Shown in pieces: positions 4,890-10,998 of a DNA stretch of 32,568 nucleotides. Position 1 is the stretch's first letter, and each line of letters begins with the position of its first letter. The stretch spans positions 1 through 32,568 of the IMG/VR virus record IMGVR_UViG_3300007538_000102. One strand, 5' to 3'. Under the pieces are notes generated by a model. That model was not told where the DNA came from. It was given only the letters and a program-made list of their open reading frames with translations, and did not search any database. Position numbers and translations under genes: made by a program. Source of the stretch: a virus.

Positions 4890-6280
4890 GCAATGGTCAC
4901 TTCAACATCGAGGCGGAACAACAGTTGCTCGGCGCTATCCTGTGCGACAATTCGGTTTTCGATCTGGTTTCCGATCTGATCGAAGAGGATCACTTCTATG
5001 ACCCCCTTCATGCTCGGATATTTGGCATCTGCAAGGCGCGCATCGTCAAGCAACACTTGGTTTCGCCGGTATCTCTGAAATACACGCTGGAAGGCGATGA
5101 AGGGTTGGCGCAGGTGGGCGGCCCGAAATACCTTGCCAGAATGGCGGGCTCTGCAATCGGCAAGTCTACGGCCCGCGACTATTCAAAGATCATTGTCGAG
5201 GGTTCCGTGCGGCGCAGGCTTCTTGAGGCGTCCAGCAAGGCATCATTTGACCTTAATGCTGGCAGTGAGGCGGATGAAGTGCGCGCTGGCCTCCTGTCGG
5301 CCCTATACGCGCTGCCAGAGGGGCATAGTGAGCAAAGTTCTGTGTCATTGCTCAAGGCGGTGACAAGGGCGGTCACGCAGGCCAATGAAGCTTATCAAGG
5401 CAACACGTCATTTCTGAAAACCGGTGTTCCGGCGCTGGATGGTGTCATCAAAGGACTTGGGCCTGGTGATGTGATGCTTCTGGGCGGGGCAACCTCGATG
5501 GGGAAAACCTCGCTGGCTCTGGAAATTGCGGGCAACGTGGCAATCAAGCAAAAGCTGCATGTTGGTTTCTGGTCGCTGGAAATGTCGGATGACCAATTGG
5601 CCACGCGGATGCAGTCGGCTTGGTCGCGTGTTCCCTATGCGGCTCTGCGCGATGCTGCTGCGATGGATGAGGCTGATTTTCGCAAGTGGGTCGATGCTGG
5701 TAAAGAGATAAGTTCTGCCCCCATGCGTATCATCCCAAAGCATATTCGTGATATTGCGGCGGGTCATGCGGCGATGCGCCGGGTGAAGCGTGAATTGGGC
5801 GGCAAGCTTGATCTGGCAATTGTGGACTATGCGCAGCTTATCCGCGGCACGGGAAAAAGCCGGTTCGAGCAAATGACAGAGGTTTCCATTGGGCTCAAGA
5901 CGCTGGCCGGAATGCTGGAATGCCCCCTGATTGCGCTGGTGCAGTTGTCCAGAACGATTGGTGAGCGGGATGACAAGCGGCCTCAACTCTCGGACATCAA
6001 AGAAACAGGCCAGTTTGAAAACGATGCGGATCAGGTCGTGTTCTGCCACAGAGAGGGTTATTGGCTGCAAAGGCAAGGGCCAAAGCTGGACAAAAACGGG
6101 CAAATCACCGATGGCGCGCGCACCGATTGGGAAGCTGACGTTGCCGCGTCCAACAATGTGATGGAAATAATCGTGCGAAAAAACCGCCACGGTAGGCTGG
6201 CGGCGGCGCAAGTTGGGTTCCATGACGCAACAAACCGCTTCTGGGATTTGAGCCAGAGCCAAGAAGAAGGAATGTACTGA
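4886..6280 (+). CDS. dnaB: Replicative DNA helicase, DnaB family
   Basis: A 464-residue DnaB-type helicase that unwinds the fork ahead of the polymerase. The N-terminal domain (FNIEAEQQLLGAILCDN...) is followed by the RecA-like ATPase domain: Walker A GATSMGKTS near residues 200-208, FWSLEMS near 229, Walker B LAIVDYAQLI near 310, and the late motifs LVQLSRTIGER and GQFENDADQVVF with the arginine-finger region. Length and order match bacterial and phage DnaB. Overlaps on both sides (ATGA upstream, TGATG downstream) place it firmly in the early operon with the initiator and resolvase. Confidence 0.95.
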   Translation: MSNGHFNIEAEQQLLGAILCDNSVFDLVSDLIEEDHFYDPLHARIFGICKARIVKQHLVSPVSLKYTLEGDEGLAQVGGPKYLARMAGSAIGKSTARDYSKIIVEGSVRRRLLEASSKASFDLNAGSEADEVRAGLLSALYALPEGHSEQSSVSLLKAVTRAVTQANEAYQGNTSFLKTGVPALDGVIKGLGPGDVMLLGGATSMGKTSLALEIAGNVAIKQKLHVGFWSLEMSDDQLATRMQSAWSRVPYAALRDAAAMDEADFRKWVDAGKEISSAPMRIIPKHIRDIAAGHAAMRRVKRELGGKLDLAIVDYAQLIRGTGKSRFEQMTEVSIGLKTLAGMLECPLIALVQLSRTIGERDDKRPQLSDIKETGQFENDADQVVFCHREGYWLQRQGPKLDKNGQITDGARTDWEADVAASNNVMEIIVRKNRHGRLAAAQVGFHDATNRFWDLSQSQEEGMY

Positions 6281-6795
6281 TGGATCAAGCGTTTTTGCGG
6301 GAAGTTCAGTCAAAAGGCTGGTCTATCCAGTCAGTCACAGAAGAGCTTGTTGTTGCGCCTTGCCCAAATTCAGGTTGCAGCGTGCGGGTTAACCTGAAAA
6401 GCGGGGTGGCCATACCGGCTGCCTGCCGCGCTGGTGTCGAGGCGCGCAGTCAGGTTGTAACGGTGTTCGATGATGCGAGGGTGTTCTTGCGATCGAGGCG
6501 GGAAGAGTTGCGCCTCACGATCAGGGACGTGGAAAGCATATCTGGAATGGCCGATGATTTCCTTGCCAAGTTTGAAAAGGAAAAGCCATCCAAGTATCCG
6601 AATGTGCAAACCTTTGTGGAATGGGCGCAGTCGCTTGGTTTCAAAGTTGTGCTAATGCCAGCGGAATTTCCCCCACTGGCATTGCGTGTTATCGCGGAAA
6701 CCCGCCACCTTATTCAGTCACGGGATCAGATGACTGCGCAACATCATGCGAGGCGACAGGCATCCGGCGCGCAATCGTTGAAAGGGTCGCCGTAA
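6280..6795 (+). CDS. HTH-like protein, last gene of the replication operon
   Basis: A 171-residue protein. Residues 1-50 contain a small Cys pair (CPNSGC) and read like a mini beta domain. From about residue 66 an XRE-like helix-turn-helix follows (FLRSRREELRLTIRDVESI, then FEKEKPSKYPNVQTFVEWA), ending in a segment typical of such regulators (LGFKVVLMPAEFPPLALRVI). It may be a late regulator or replication accessory factor. The ATG overlaps the helicase stop (TGATG). The last 29 codons overlap the end of the convergent minus-strand gene by 86 bp, unusual for this compact genome, so the very C-terminus is less certain. Confidence 0.75.
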   Translation: MDQAFLREVQSKGWSIQSVTEELVVAPCPNSGCSVRVNLKSGVAIPAACRAGVEARSQVVTVFDDARVFLRSRREELRLTIRDVESISGMADDFLAKFEKEKPSKYPNVQTFVEWAQSLGFKVVLMPAEFPPLALRVIAETRHLIQSRDQMTAQHHARRQASGAQSLKGSP

Positions 6796-7090
6796 CGCGG
6801 GTCATAATCTTGGCAACATCGGCCAGGTCTTCCGGCAAGCTGTGCCAGTCATCCAAGATCCGAGTTGCGGCCGCGTCCGAGTTCACCCAAGCATCCAGTG
6901 CAAAGATCACGGCCCAAGGTGTGTTATTCTCCCGGCGCCAACGGAAAATCGTCGGGTTCGATACCCCGAAGTCAGTCGCAAGTTTGCCCGCGTTCTGGGT
7001 TGTTCCGTAAAACTGTGTTGCCAAGCGCTCGAACAGTTGCGTTCTATCGTCGGCGCTCATGGCGCGCAGGTCATCAGGTGTCAGCATCAT
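6710..7090 (-). CDS. HTH-like protein, last gene of the leftward operon
   Basis: A 126-residue protein with a helix-turn-helix near residues 32-55 (AGKLATDFGVSNPTIFRWRRE). The rest is helical. It probably binds DNA and could regulate one of the flanking early operons. Its start overlaps the stop of the 32-residue membrane protein gene (ATGA). The 3' end overlaps the end of the opposing replication operon by 86 bp; its reading frame there (RMPVASHDVAQSSDPVTE) is low in structure. It is the distal gene of the 17-gene leftward operon. Confidence 0.72.
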   Translation of the reverse strand: MMLTPDDLRAMSADDRTQLFERLATQFYGTTQNAGKLATDFGVSNPTIFRWRRENNTPWAVIFALDAWVNSDAAATRILDDWHSLPEDLADVAKIMTRVTATLSTIARRMPVASHDVAQSSDPVTE

Positions 7091-7185
7091 TCCCCCCTCT
7101 TCGTGCTGGTAATACGGCCAATTACAAACCCCGCGCCAAAAATCATGGCGGTTTGCAAAATGTTTAGCATCAGTTGTTCGCCCAT
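7087..7185 (-). CDS. 32-residue membrane microprotein
   Basis: A very short gene (MGEQLMLNILQ...) with one hydrophobic span (ILQTAMIFGAGFVIG) and a positive C-terminus (RITSTKRGE), predicting an N-out or N-in single-span peptide. GAGAGAGG lies about 8-9 nt before the ATG, and the stop overlaps the next gene start (ATGA). Good ribosome binding and coupling are the reasons to call it. Function unknown. Confidence 0.62.
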   Translation of the reverse strand: MGEQLMLNILQTAMIFGAGFVIGRITSTKRGE

Positions 7186-7222
7186 TGTTATTGCCTCTCT
7201 CAAGTTGCGGTGATATTCGATT

Positions 7223-7242
7223 GGCTCACCTCTCGGTGAACC
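7223..7242. repeat. Hairpin containing a copy of the leader element
   Basis: GGCTCACC, a TCTC loop and GGTGAACC form an 8-bp stem with one wobble or mismatch. On the minus strand the hairpin carries ACCGAGAGG, the core of the leader element found before other genes of the leftward operon. It lies about 38 nt upstream of the 32-residue gene. Confidence 0.4.
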
Positions 7243-7251
7243 TTGCAAGGT

Positions 7252-7292
7252 GGCGCGGTGGAATGTGGTGTTCTGCCGCGCCGTTTGTTTTT
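7252..7292 (+). terminator. Possible terminator of the rightward early operon
   Basis: GGCGCGG at 7252-7258 pairs with CCGCGCC at 7276-7282, followed on the + strand by GTTTGTTTTT. The loop of 17 nt is long for an intrinsic terminator, but the position fits: about 460 bp beyond the last rightward gene, and it would shield the leftward operon. Confidence 0.4.
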
Positions 7293-7750
7293 CAGAAAAG
7301 CGATAGTTGCGCTGTCTTGGGCCGGTCCTCGGGCTCGGTGCCGGGGATCATGTATTGCTCACCTGCCGGGGTGAGTTGCACGCGGTAAGGGATGGTAAAC
7401 GGTCCAACCTTTGCGCCCGGCTGGGCCTTGGCTGTGATTTCAGCAATCAATTCATCCTGTCGTTTCTGGCTCACCCCTTGATCGGTCCAGAGTTCGCGCA
7501 AGGCCTTATCCGGGTCTGCCTCTCGACCAAAGTCAGTTGGCTTTGTGGTGAAGTCTCCACTTTCAAAGCGATAGCGGCCCTTTTTCAAGATCACGCGGAA
7601 ATTTTCAAGGTCGCCATGATCTAGGCGTGAAAGTTTCCACTCGTTCGGTCCTGACGGTTGCAGTTGCCACACGCTACCGCAAAAATATCGGTTAATGCTT
7701 TCCTGCACGCGGTCAAGGCTCGGGGCAGTTGCGATAAGATTAATGGTCAT
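7292..7750 (-). CDS. Unknown 152-residue protein
   Basis: A cytosolic protein with no recognised family. It has a mixed alpha/beta look (ESINRYFCGSVWQLQPSG; NFRVILKKGRYRFESGDF) and a charged helical middle (SQKRQDELIAEITAKAQ). The C-terminus (GPFTIPYRVQLTPAGEQYM) looks like beta structure. TTAGAGGATTGAGCC gives AGAGGA 8 nt before the ATG. A gap of about 100 bp with hairpins separates it from the next gene in the operon. Longest but two of the leftward cluster; function unknown. Confidence 0.75.
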   Translation of the reverse strand: MTINLIATAPSLDRVQESINRYFCGSVWQLQPSGPNEWKLSRLDHGDLENFRVILKKGRYRFESGDFTTKPTDFGREADPDKALRELWTDQGVSQKRQDELIAEITAKAQPGAKVGPFTIPYRVQLTPAGEQYMIPGTEPEDRPKTAQLSLF

Positions 7751-7753
7751 GGC

Positions 7754-7984
7754 TCAATCCTCTAACCAAACAAGGTTCCTGCGATAACAGTTGATCCGCA
7801 CATAGCGGTTGCGGCGGTCTGGGCGCGTTTGGAAAGCTGCAAACCGCGCGACCTGCTTTGTGGCCTGCCTGTCGCGATACAATGCCACGTCACGCAAGGC
7901 GCTAAGTTGCGCTGGTGGGCAGTAATGCAGGCATACAGGGTCGGTGGTGGGCTCGTGCCGCGCGTATAGGGTCAAGGCGGTCAT
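7754..7984 (-). CDS. Unknown 76-residue Arg-rich protein
   Basis: A small basic protein (ALYRDRQATKQVARF; TRPDRRNRYVRINCYRRN) with a CLHYCPP motif near residue 18. No family recognised; RNA or DNA binding would fit the charge. Its ATG overlaps the stop of the upstream gene (ATGA) and the next gene follows after 3 bp, so it is translated as part of a coupled series. Confidence 0.68.
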   Translation of the reverse strand: MTALTLYARHEPTTDPVCLHYCPPAQLSALRDVALYRDRQATKQVARFAAFQTRPDRRNRYVRINCYRRNLVWLED

Positions 7985-8151
7985 GGCTGGCCCTCAATGC
8001 AGATCGGCGCGGCCTCACGGTCTGACCAATCGAAGGCGTCAAGTTGCGCTTGGCATTCGGCAAAGGTTTCATAGGCATGGATGCTTTCGATTTGGTCGGG
8101 CGTGCCGTTGCCAAAAATCACGATTGCGAAAATGTAGATGGAAAGTTGCAT
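7981..8151 (-). CDS. 56-residue protein with N-terminal hydrophobic segment
   Basis: The product starts MQLSIYIFAIVIFGNG, a hydrophobic stretch without strong positive charge, followed by an acidic soluble part (ESIHAYETFAECQAQLDAFDWSDRE) with two cysteines. It may be a membrane-tethered or exported small protein. A longer in-frame start at 8190 was rejected because the leader element with its ribosome-binding site (GAGAGAGGAC) lies between the two. Function unknown. Confidence 0.65.
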   Translation of the reverse strand: MQLSIYIFAIVIFGNGTPDQIESIHAYETFAECQAQLDAFDWSDREAAPICIEGQP

Positions 8152-8171
8152 TTTGTGGTGCGTCCTCTCTC
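8152..8171 (-). promoter_or_regulatory. Leader element copy
   Basis: Reads CCGAGAGAGGACGCACCAC just before the ATG at 8151. The GAGAGGA part is the ribosome-binding site. Confidence 0.55.
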
Positions 8172-8173
8172 GG

Positions 8174-8497
8174 TCAAGTATTGAAGGCAAGGCGGGCCAA
8201 GTCGCGCGCGCCGTTTACAGTTGCGCTATAGCTGTCGGGCACGCCTAGCCACGTTTCGTCCTGCGTGCTGGTGCTGTGCATGTAAAACCGCTTTCCGTCA
8301 TGGTGCCCGATTGATACGGGCCCAAGTCCATCCTGGCGGATAAAAGCGCGGGCATTGCCTTGCATGTCTGAAAATACAATTCCGGCGCGTTCAATCTTGA
8401 AAGTGCCGTTTGCGGTCTTCGGGCCGGTGAAAAGCGTTTCAACAGTTGCGGCCAGGTTCTTGCAATAGGTTTGGCCGTAAAGTGTGATCTGGTCCAT
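8174..8497 (-). CDS. Unknown 107-residue beta-rich protein
   Basis: A protein with many short beta-like stretches (GTFKIERAGIVFSD; RFYMHSTS; ETWLGVP) and a helical end (NGARDLARLAFNT). No family recognised. It starts MDQITLYGQTY directly after a leader element copy (8498-8526). The downstream gene follows after about 22 bp with its own leader copy. Function unknown. Confidence 0.72.
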   Translation of the reverse strand: MDQITLYGQTYCKNLAATVETLFTGPKTANGTFKIERAGIVFSDMQGNARAFIRQDGLGPVSIGHHDGKRFYMHSTSTQDETWLGVPDSYSATVNGARDLARLAFNT

Positions 8498-8526
8498 GTG
8501 GTGCGTCCTCCCGGTATGTGGTGGCG
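8498..8526 (-). promoter_or_regulatory. Leader element copy
   Basis: Reads CCGGGAGGACGCACCAC next to the ATG, preceded by CGCCACCACATA, the CACC-rich upstream part shared with the 8795-8830 copy. Confidence 0.5.
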
Positions 8527-8527
8527 G

Positions 8528-8794
8528 TTAAATTGTGAAGTCTTCGACAACGCCGGTGTGCTGGCACGCTGGGCAAATACAGCCGGCGTATTGGTCCCAG
8601 TCGCTCCCGCCCTCGCAAATATCTTCGGCGTCTGGGTCAAATCCTTCGGTAGTGTATCGGCCCCAAACGCTTGCCGATATGTGGAAAGCTTCAATCTGGC
8701 CACATTTAGGGCAAGCCATGCCCAAATCGTTTGCGGCTTCATGCGCTGCGGTGATTTCGTCCTGCTCGGCTAGGTGGTCTGCAAGGTTTGACAT
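8528..8794 (-). CDS. Acidic zinc-ribbon-like protein
   Basis: An 88-residue protein with two CxxC pairs, CPKCGQ near residue 28 and CICPAC near residue 72, as in a zinc ribbon whose knuckles flank a beta segment. By count it has about 17 acidic and only 2 Lys/Arg residues, so it is strongly negative; zinc ribbons that bind DNA are usually not. A protein-binding adaptor or DNA-mimic role is therefore possible. The start MSNLADH follows a leader element copy; an in-frame start at 8866 reads through that leader and was rejected. Confidence 0.72.
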   Translation of the reverse strand: MSNLADHLAEQDEITAAHEAANDLGMACPKCGQIEAFHISASVWGRYTTEGFDPDAEDICEGGSDWDQYAGCICPACQHTGVVEDFTI

Positions 8795-8830
8795 TGTGGT
8801 GTGTCCTCTCTCGGTGTGGTGGTGGCGGTT
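8795..8830 (-). promoter_or_regulatory. Leader element copy (best match)
   Basis: Reads CCGAGAGAGGACACACCAC before the ATG at 8794 and CGCCACCACCACA upstream of it. Behind it lies a small hairpin, CGGGCA/TGCCCG at 8837-8858. Confidence 0.6.
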
Positions 8831-8870
8831 AGCGAACGGGCAACAGTTGCGCTGCCCGTCTGGCAAAACG

Positions 8871-9272
8871 TCACGCGGCGCAATCGGCTAGGGCAAGGCG
8901 TAACCATCGCGCGCGGTGAATGCAGCGGCGGGCCATTGCCTTATCTGCGGGGTATGTGCGGGCCTGGGTCAACGCGGCGCGGGCACAATCCAATTCCCGG
9001 CTGTGTTCGGCGTGCAAGGCTGTCACGCTGTCGGCTTCGATGCTGGGCCACCATGCCGCGCCGGGTGGGTGGTAACGCTGCACTATGACATTGCAGCGGC
9101 CATTCCCCCAATCCGCAAAAACGCTTGCCCGGCCTGCAACGTATCGGGCTATTTTGAAAGTGTCGCGGGCTTCCTTCCGCGCGTCATGGTGGGCCTGATA
9201 ATAGGCGGCGCGGGTGTCGGCGTTAAGCTGGTTCAGGCTGGGCGCGTGCTGGGTGTTGTGTTTGCGGGTCAT
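8871..9272 (-). CDS. Unknown 133-residue protein
   Basis: A basic, helical protein with no recognised family (YQAHHDARKEARDTFKIARYV; AHSRELDCARAALTQARTY; MARRCIHRARWLRLALAD). Its ATG overlaps the stop of the upstream gene. The Ala/Arg-rich composition suggests a helical bundle, but function cannot be inferred. Expressed from the leftward operon. Confidence 0.7.
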   Translation of the reverse strand: MTRKHNTQHAPSLNQLNADTRAAYYQAHHDARKEARDTFKIARYVAGRASVFADWGNGRCNVIVQRYHPPGAAWWPSIEADSVTALHAEHSRELDCARAALTQARTYPADKAMARRCIHRARWLRLALADCAA

Positions 9273-9505
9273 GGCTTAGGCTCCTGACGTTGTGCAAGGG
9301 TGGCGGCGGCAATCGCGCGGCCTTCGTCGGTCATTGAATGGCGGGCGGCAAGTTCAAGGGCTCGATCACTCCAAAGGCATTCGGGCGCGGTGGTTTCCGA
9401 AACATGAAAGCCCAAGCGGTCAATGTGGCCGGGGGTTTCAAATCGCGGGATAAATTCGGCGGCGGTGGTCCAGCTTGGGCGGCGTTTGCCGATAAGATAG
9501 CGCAT
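9269..9505 (-). CDS. Unknown 78-residue protein
   Basis: A small protein starting MRYLIGKRRPSWTTA immediately after the stop of the upstream gene (TGA then ATG). The C-terminal half is helical (SDRALELAARHSMTDEGRAIAAATLAQ). No family recognised. Coupling on both sides within the leftward operon supports it. Confidence 0.68.
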   Translation of the reverse strand: MRYLIGKRRPSWTTAAEFIPRFETPGHIDRLGFHVSETTAPECLWSDRALELAARHSMTDEGRAIAAATLAQRQEPKP

Positions 9506-9709
9506 TCAATAAGTATCCTTTATTGGTCTGCCGGCTTCGTTGTCGGCTTGGTATTCGTCAATTTTGCGGTCATGCTGCGCGATAGCGGCGGCGGCGTTCT
9601 CTGCGTATTGGAAAACATATTCAGACCAATCTTCGGGCACCAATGCAGGCGCTTCAACGGCCTTTATGGTTTCGTCTGTCTCGGTCGTGTAAGTGCAAAA
9701 TCGTTTCAT
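9506..9709 (-). CDS. Unknown 67-residue protein
   Basis: The product begins MKRFCTYTTETDETIK, with GGAGG about 8 nt before the ATG. A longer in-frame start at 9739 was rejected because it runs through the upstream 24-residue gene. It is moderately acidic with a helical middle (EYVFQYAENAAAAIAQHDRK). No family recognised. Confidence 0.68.
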   Translation of the reverse strand: MKRFCTYTTETDETIKAVEAPALVPEDWSEYVFQYAENAAAAIAQHDRKIDEYQADNEAGRPIKDTY

Positions 9710-9710
9710 A

Positions 9711-9785
9711 TTAAAAGCCTCCCGGCATAAGTGCGACAAACAAAAGCCCGAAAATCAGGGCAACGGATAGGGCGTCACGGATCAT
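9711..9785 (-). CDS. 24-residue membrane microprotein
   Basis: The ORF reads MIRDALSVALIFGLLFVALM and ends PGGF: almost the whole peptide is one hydrophobic span. The ATG overlaps the stop of the upstream gene (ATGA), GGGGG lies 4 nt before it, and it ends two bases before the next start, with that gene's GGAGG inside its last codons. Size, coupling and hydrophobicity fit a phage membrane microprotein. A chance ORF is possible at this length. Confidence 0.5.
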   Translation of the reverse strand: MIRDALSVALIFGLLFVALMPGGF

Positions 9786-9979
9786 TGCAGCCCCCTAATT
9801 CTCAACAGGCGGCGCAATATGGCGGTTGCCTCGCGGCGTCCTGCATTCTGGCCGTGCTGGTAATAGTGGCGCTTTCCTGTCGCTCCGACAATTGCCGGGG
9901 AAAGATAGCGGGAAAGATCAACGGATAGGCCAAGCCGTGCGGCCATTGCTGACGGGCTGTCATGGTCTGGGGTTCTCAT
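9782..9979 (-). CDS. Unknown 65-residue Arg-rich protein
   Basis: A small basic protein (SAMAARLGLSVDLSRYLSP; REATAILRRLLRIRG). The first part could be a short helix-turn-helix (AMAARLGLSVDLSRYL). The ATG overlaps the stop of the upstream gene (ATGA). Nucleic acid binding is plausible; no family recognised. Confidence 0.65.
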   Translation of the reverse strand: MRTPDHDSPSAMAARLGLSVDLSRYLSPAIVGATGKRHYYQHGQNAGRREATAILRRLLRIRGLQ

Positions 9980-10419
9980 GCGTCCACCTGTGCGGGCAAG
10001 GCTGCAAAGTCTGCGGCGGTTATGTAGGTGGCGCGGTCGTTAAACCTAACGGCCTTGGCAATGTAGCGCCCCCCTTTTTTGGCGTATTGGTTCGTGATGT
10101 TGCCAAAAGTGAATTCACTAATGCAAAACCGTTCGACGCCTTCGGCGGTGTGCCATTGCATCGGGGGCAGGCATTCCAGCGCTTCCCAGAAATCTGCCTC
10201 TGTGATTTCCTGCGCGGGTGTCATAAATTTAGCCTGGGCTGCGCTGGTGAATGCGTCCCAATCGGTCATTACTTCGTACGCCTTGCCGGGCTGGTCTGCG
10301 AGAATGGCGGGCAGGTCGGCGGCGGCGCTTTCCTCGTCGGTGTAGGCTGACCATATGTAATGGTCGCCGGGGCAGGCAATGAAGGCTTTGGCTTCGTTTG
10401 TGTTGTGGGTCTTAGGCAT
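9976..10419 (-). CDS. Unknown 147-residue protein, possibly DUF1419-like
   Basis: A soluble protein whose central part (TEADFWEALECLPPMQW, then FCISEFTFGNITNQYAKKG) recalls DUF1419-type proteins of alphaproteobacterial plasmids and phages, which carry a similar 'FW..LE.LPP..W' block. The match is from memory of the pattern and is weak. It starts right behind a leader element copy. Length about 150 residues is within what such proteins show. Function unknown. Confidence 0.7.
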   Translation of the reverse strand: MPKTHNTNEAKAFIACPGDHYIWSAYTDEESAAADLPAILADQPGKAYEVMTDWDAFTSAAQAKFMTPAQEITEADFWEALECLPPMQWHTAEGVERFCISEFTFGNITNQYAKKGGRYIAKAVRFNDRATYITAADFAALPAQVDA

Positions 10420-10452
10420 GGCGTGGTGTCCTTCTCTCGGTGTGGTGGTGGG
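10420..10452 (-). promoter_or_regulatory. Leader element copy
   Basis: Reads CCGAGAGAAGGACACCAC before the ATG at 10419, preceded by CCACCACCACA. One A is inserted in the AGAGAGG part relative to the 8795 copy. Confidence 0.55.
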
Positions 10453-10635
10453 TTACTTGCGCAACTTGGCGCGGCTGACGGGCTTTGTGCCTATCTTGTA
10501 AGTGTCGCCAAAAACGGCGCGGCCCATTCCGGCGATGTTGGTCAGATCGTTATTGCAGACGGTCATTAGCTTTTCCCCGTGCTGGATTGTGTCACCGGCG
10601 CGAAGTTCTGAAATGTGGATATTCTCAAAGTCCAT
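10453..10635 (-). CDS. Unknown 60-residue protein
   Basis: A small protein starting MDFENIHISELRAGDTIQHG, a pattern seen in small phage proteins with an SH3-like or Hint-like beta fold (ISELRAGDTI...GEKLMTVC). The C-terminus is basic (TKPVSRAKLRK). The start at 10635 follows a leader element copy; the in-frame extension to 10767 was rejected since it runs through that leader and reads as low-complexity Arg-rich sequence. Confidence 0.68.
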   Translation of the reverse strand: MDFENIHISELRAGDTIQHGEKLMTVCNNDLTNIAGMGRAVFGDTYKIGTKPVSRAKLRK

Positions 10636-10657
10636 TGGCAGGCGTTCCTTCTCTCGG
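10636..10657 (-). promoter_or_regulatory. Leader element copy
   Basis: Reads CCGAGAGAAGGAACGCC; the 3' CACCAC part is lost in this copy, and CACCACC occurs about 20 nt further upstream. Confidence 0.45.
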
Positions 10658-10691
10658 TGGGTTGCTGCTGCGGTGGTGGCGCAAGCTGGGT

Positions 10692-10925
10692 CTAGTCTTC
10701 GTCGGTTGTTTCGATTTCGTAGGACAAGAGGCGCGCAAGTGCGGCGCGGTCGTCCAGCAAGGCGCAAGAGACCTTAAAACATTCGTTTGCGGTGAAGCCT
10801 TTAGGGATGAGCAAAGCTTTAATCCTTTTATCAAGGGCGCATTCGATATGGTCCACGGCCTTTGCAACGCTGGCAAATTGCTGGCCTTCGACTTCGTAAA
10901 CTGTGACGCAATTTATGGTTAGCAT
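10692..10925 (-). CDS. Unknown 77-residue protein
   Basis: The product starts MLTINCVTVYEVEGQQFAS and continues as a helical small protein (KAVDHIECALDKRIKALLIP; DDRAALARLLSYEIETTDED) with an acidic tip. AAAGGA of the leader copy precedes the ATG. The in-frame extension to 10994 was rejected because it crosses the leader. The layout (short beta hairpin then helices) recalls small phage accessory proteins, but no family is certain. Confidence 0.68.
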   Translation of the reverse strand: MLTINCVTVYEVEGQQFASVAKAVDHIECALDKRIKALLIPKGFTANECFKVSCALLDDRAALARLLSYEIETTDED

Positions 10926-10943
10926 TGGGGTTCCTTTCTCGGT
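10926..10943 (-). promoter_or_regulatory. Leader element copy (short)
   Basis: Reads CCGAGAAAGGAACCCC before the ATG at 10925; only the CCGAGA and AGGA parts are kept. Confidence 0.4.
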
Positions 10944-10998
10944 GTCTGCATTGGCGCATGGTATGGGGGCCGGATAGGTCCAGCCCCTCAACAATGGG

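Larger units (their letters stand above)
7203..8850 (+). repeat. Cluster of AGTTGC(GCT) words, all on one strand
   Basis: AGTTGC begins on the + strand at 7203, 7305, 7374, 7662, 7727, 7905, 8042, 8144, 8219, 8444 and 8845. Five copies extend to AGTTGCGCT (7305, 7905, 8042, 8219, 8845). They sit in coding and non-coding DNA, and the coding copies are read in different frames (Gln-Leu in some, Ala-Thr in others), so protein conservation does not explain them. Confidence 0.55.

Noticed and set aside
5408-6313. A 301-codon antisense frame across the helicase gene
   Set aside because: The DnaB motifs on the + strand are unambiguous and the antisense product shows no natural protein features.
9826-10350. 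A 174-codon + strand frame over the leftward operon
   Set aside because: Same reasoning: antisense to genes with proper starts and leader elements, Gly/Cys-rich product.
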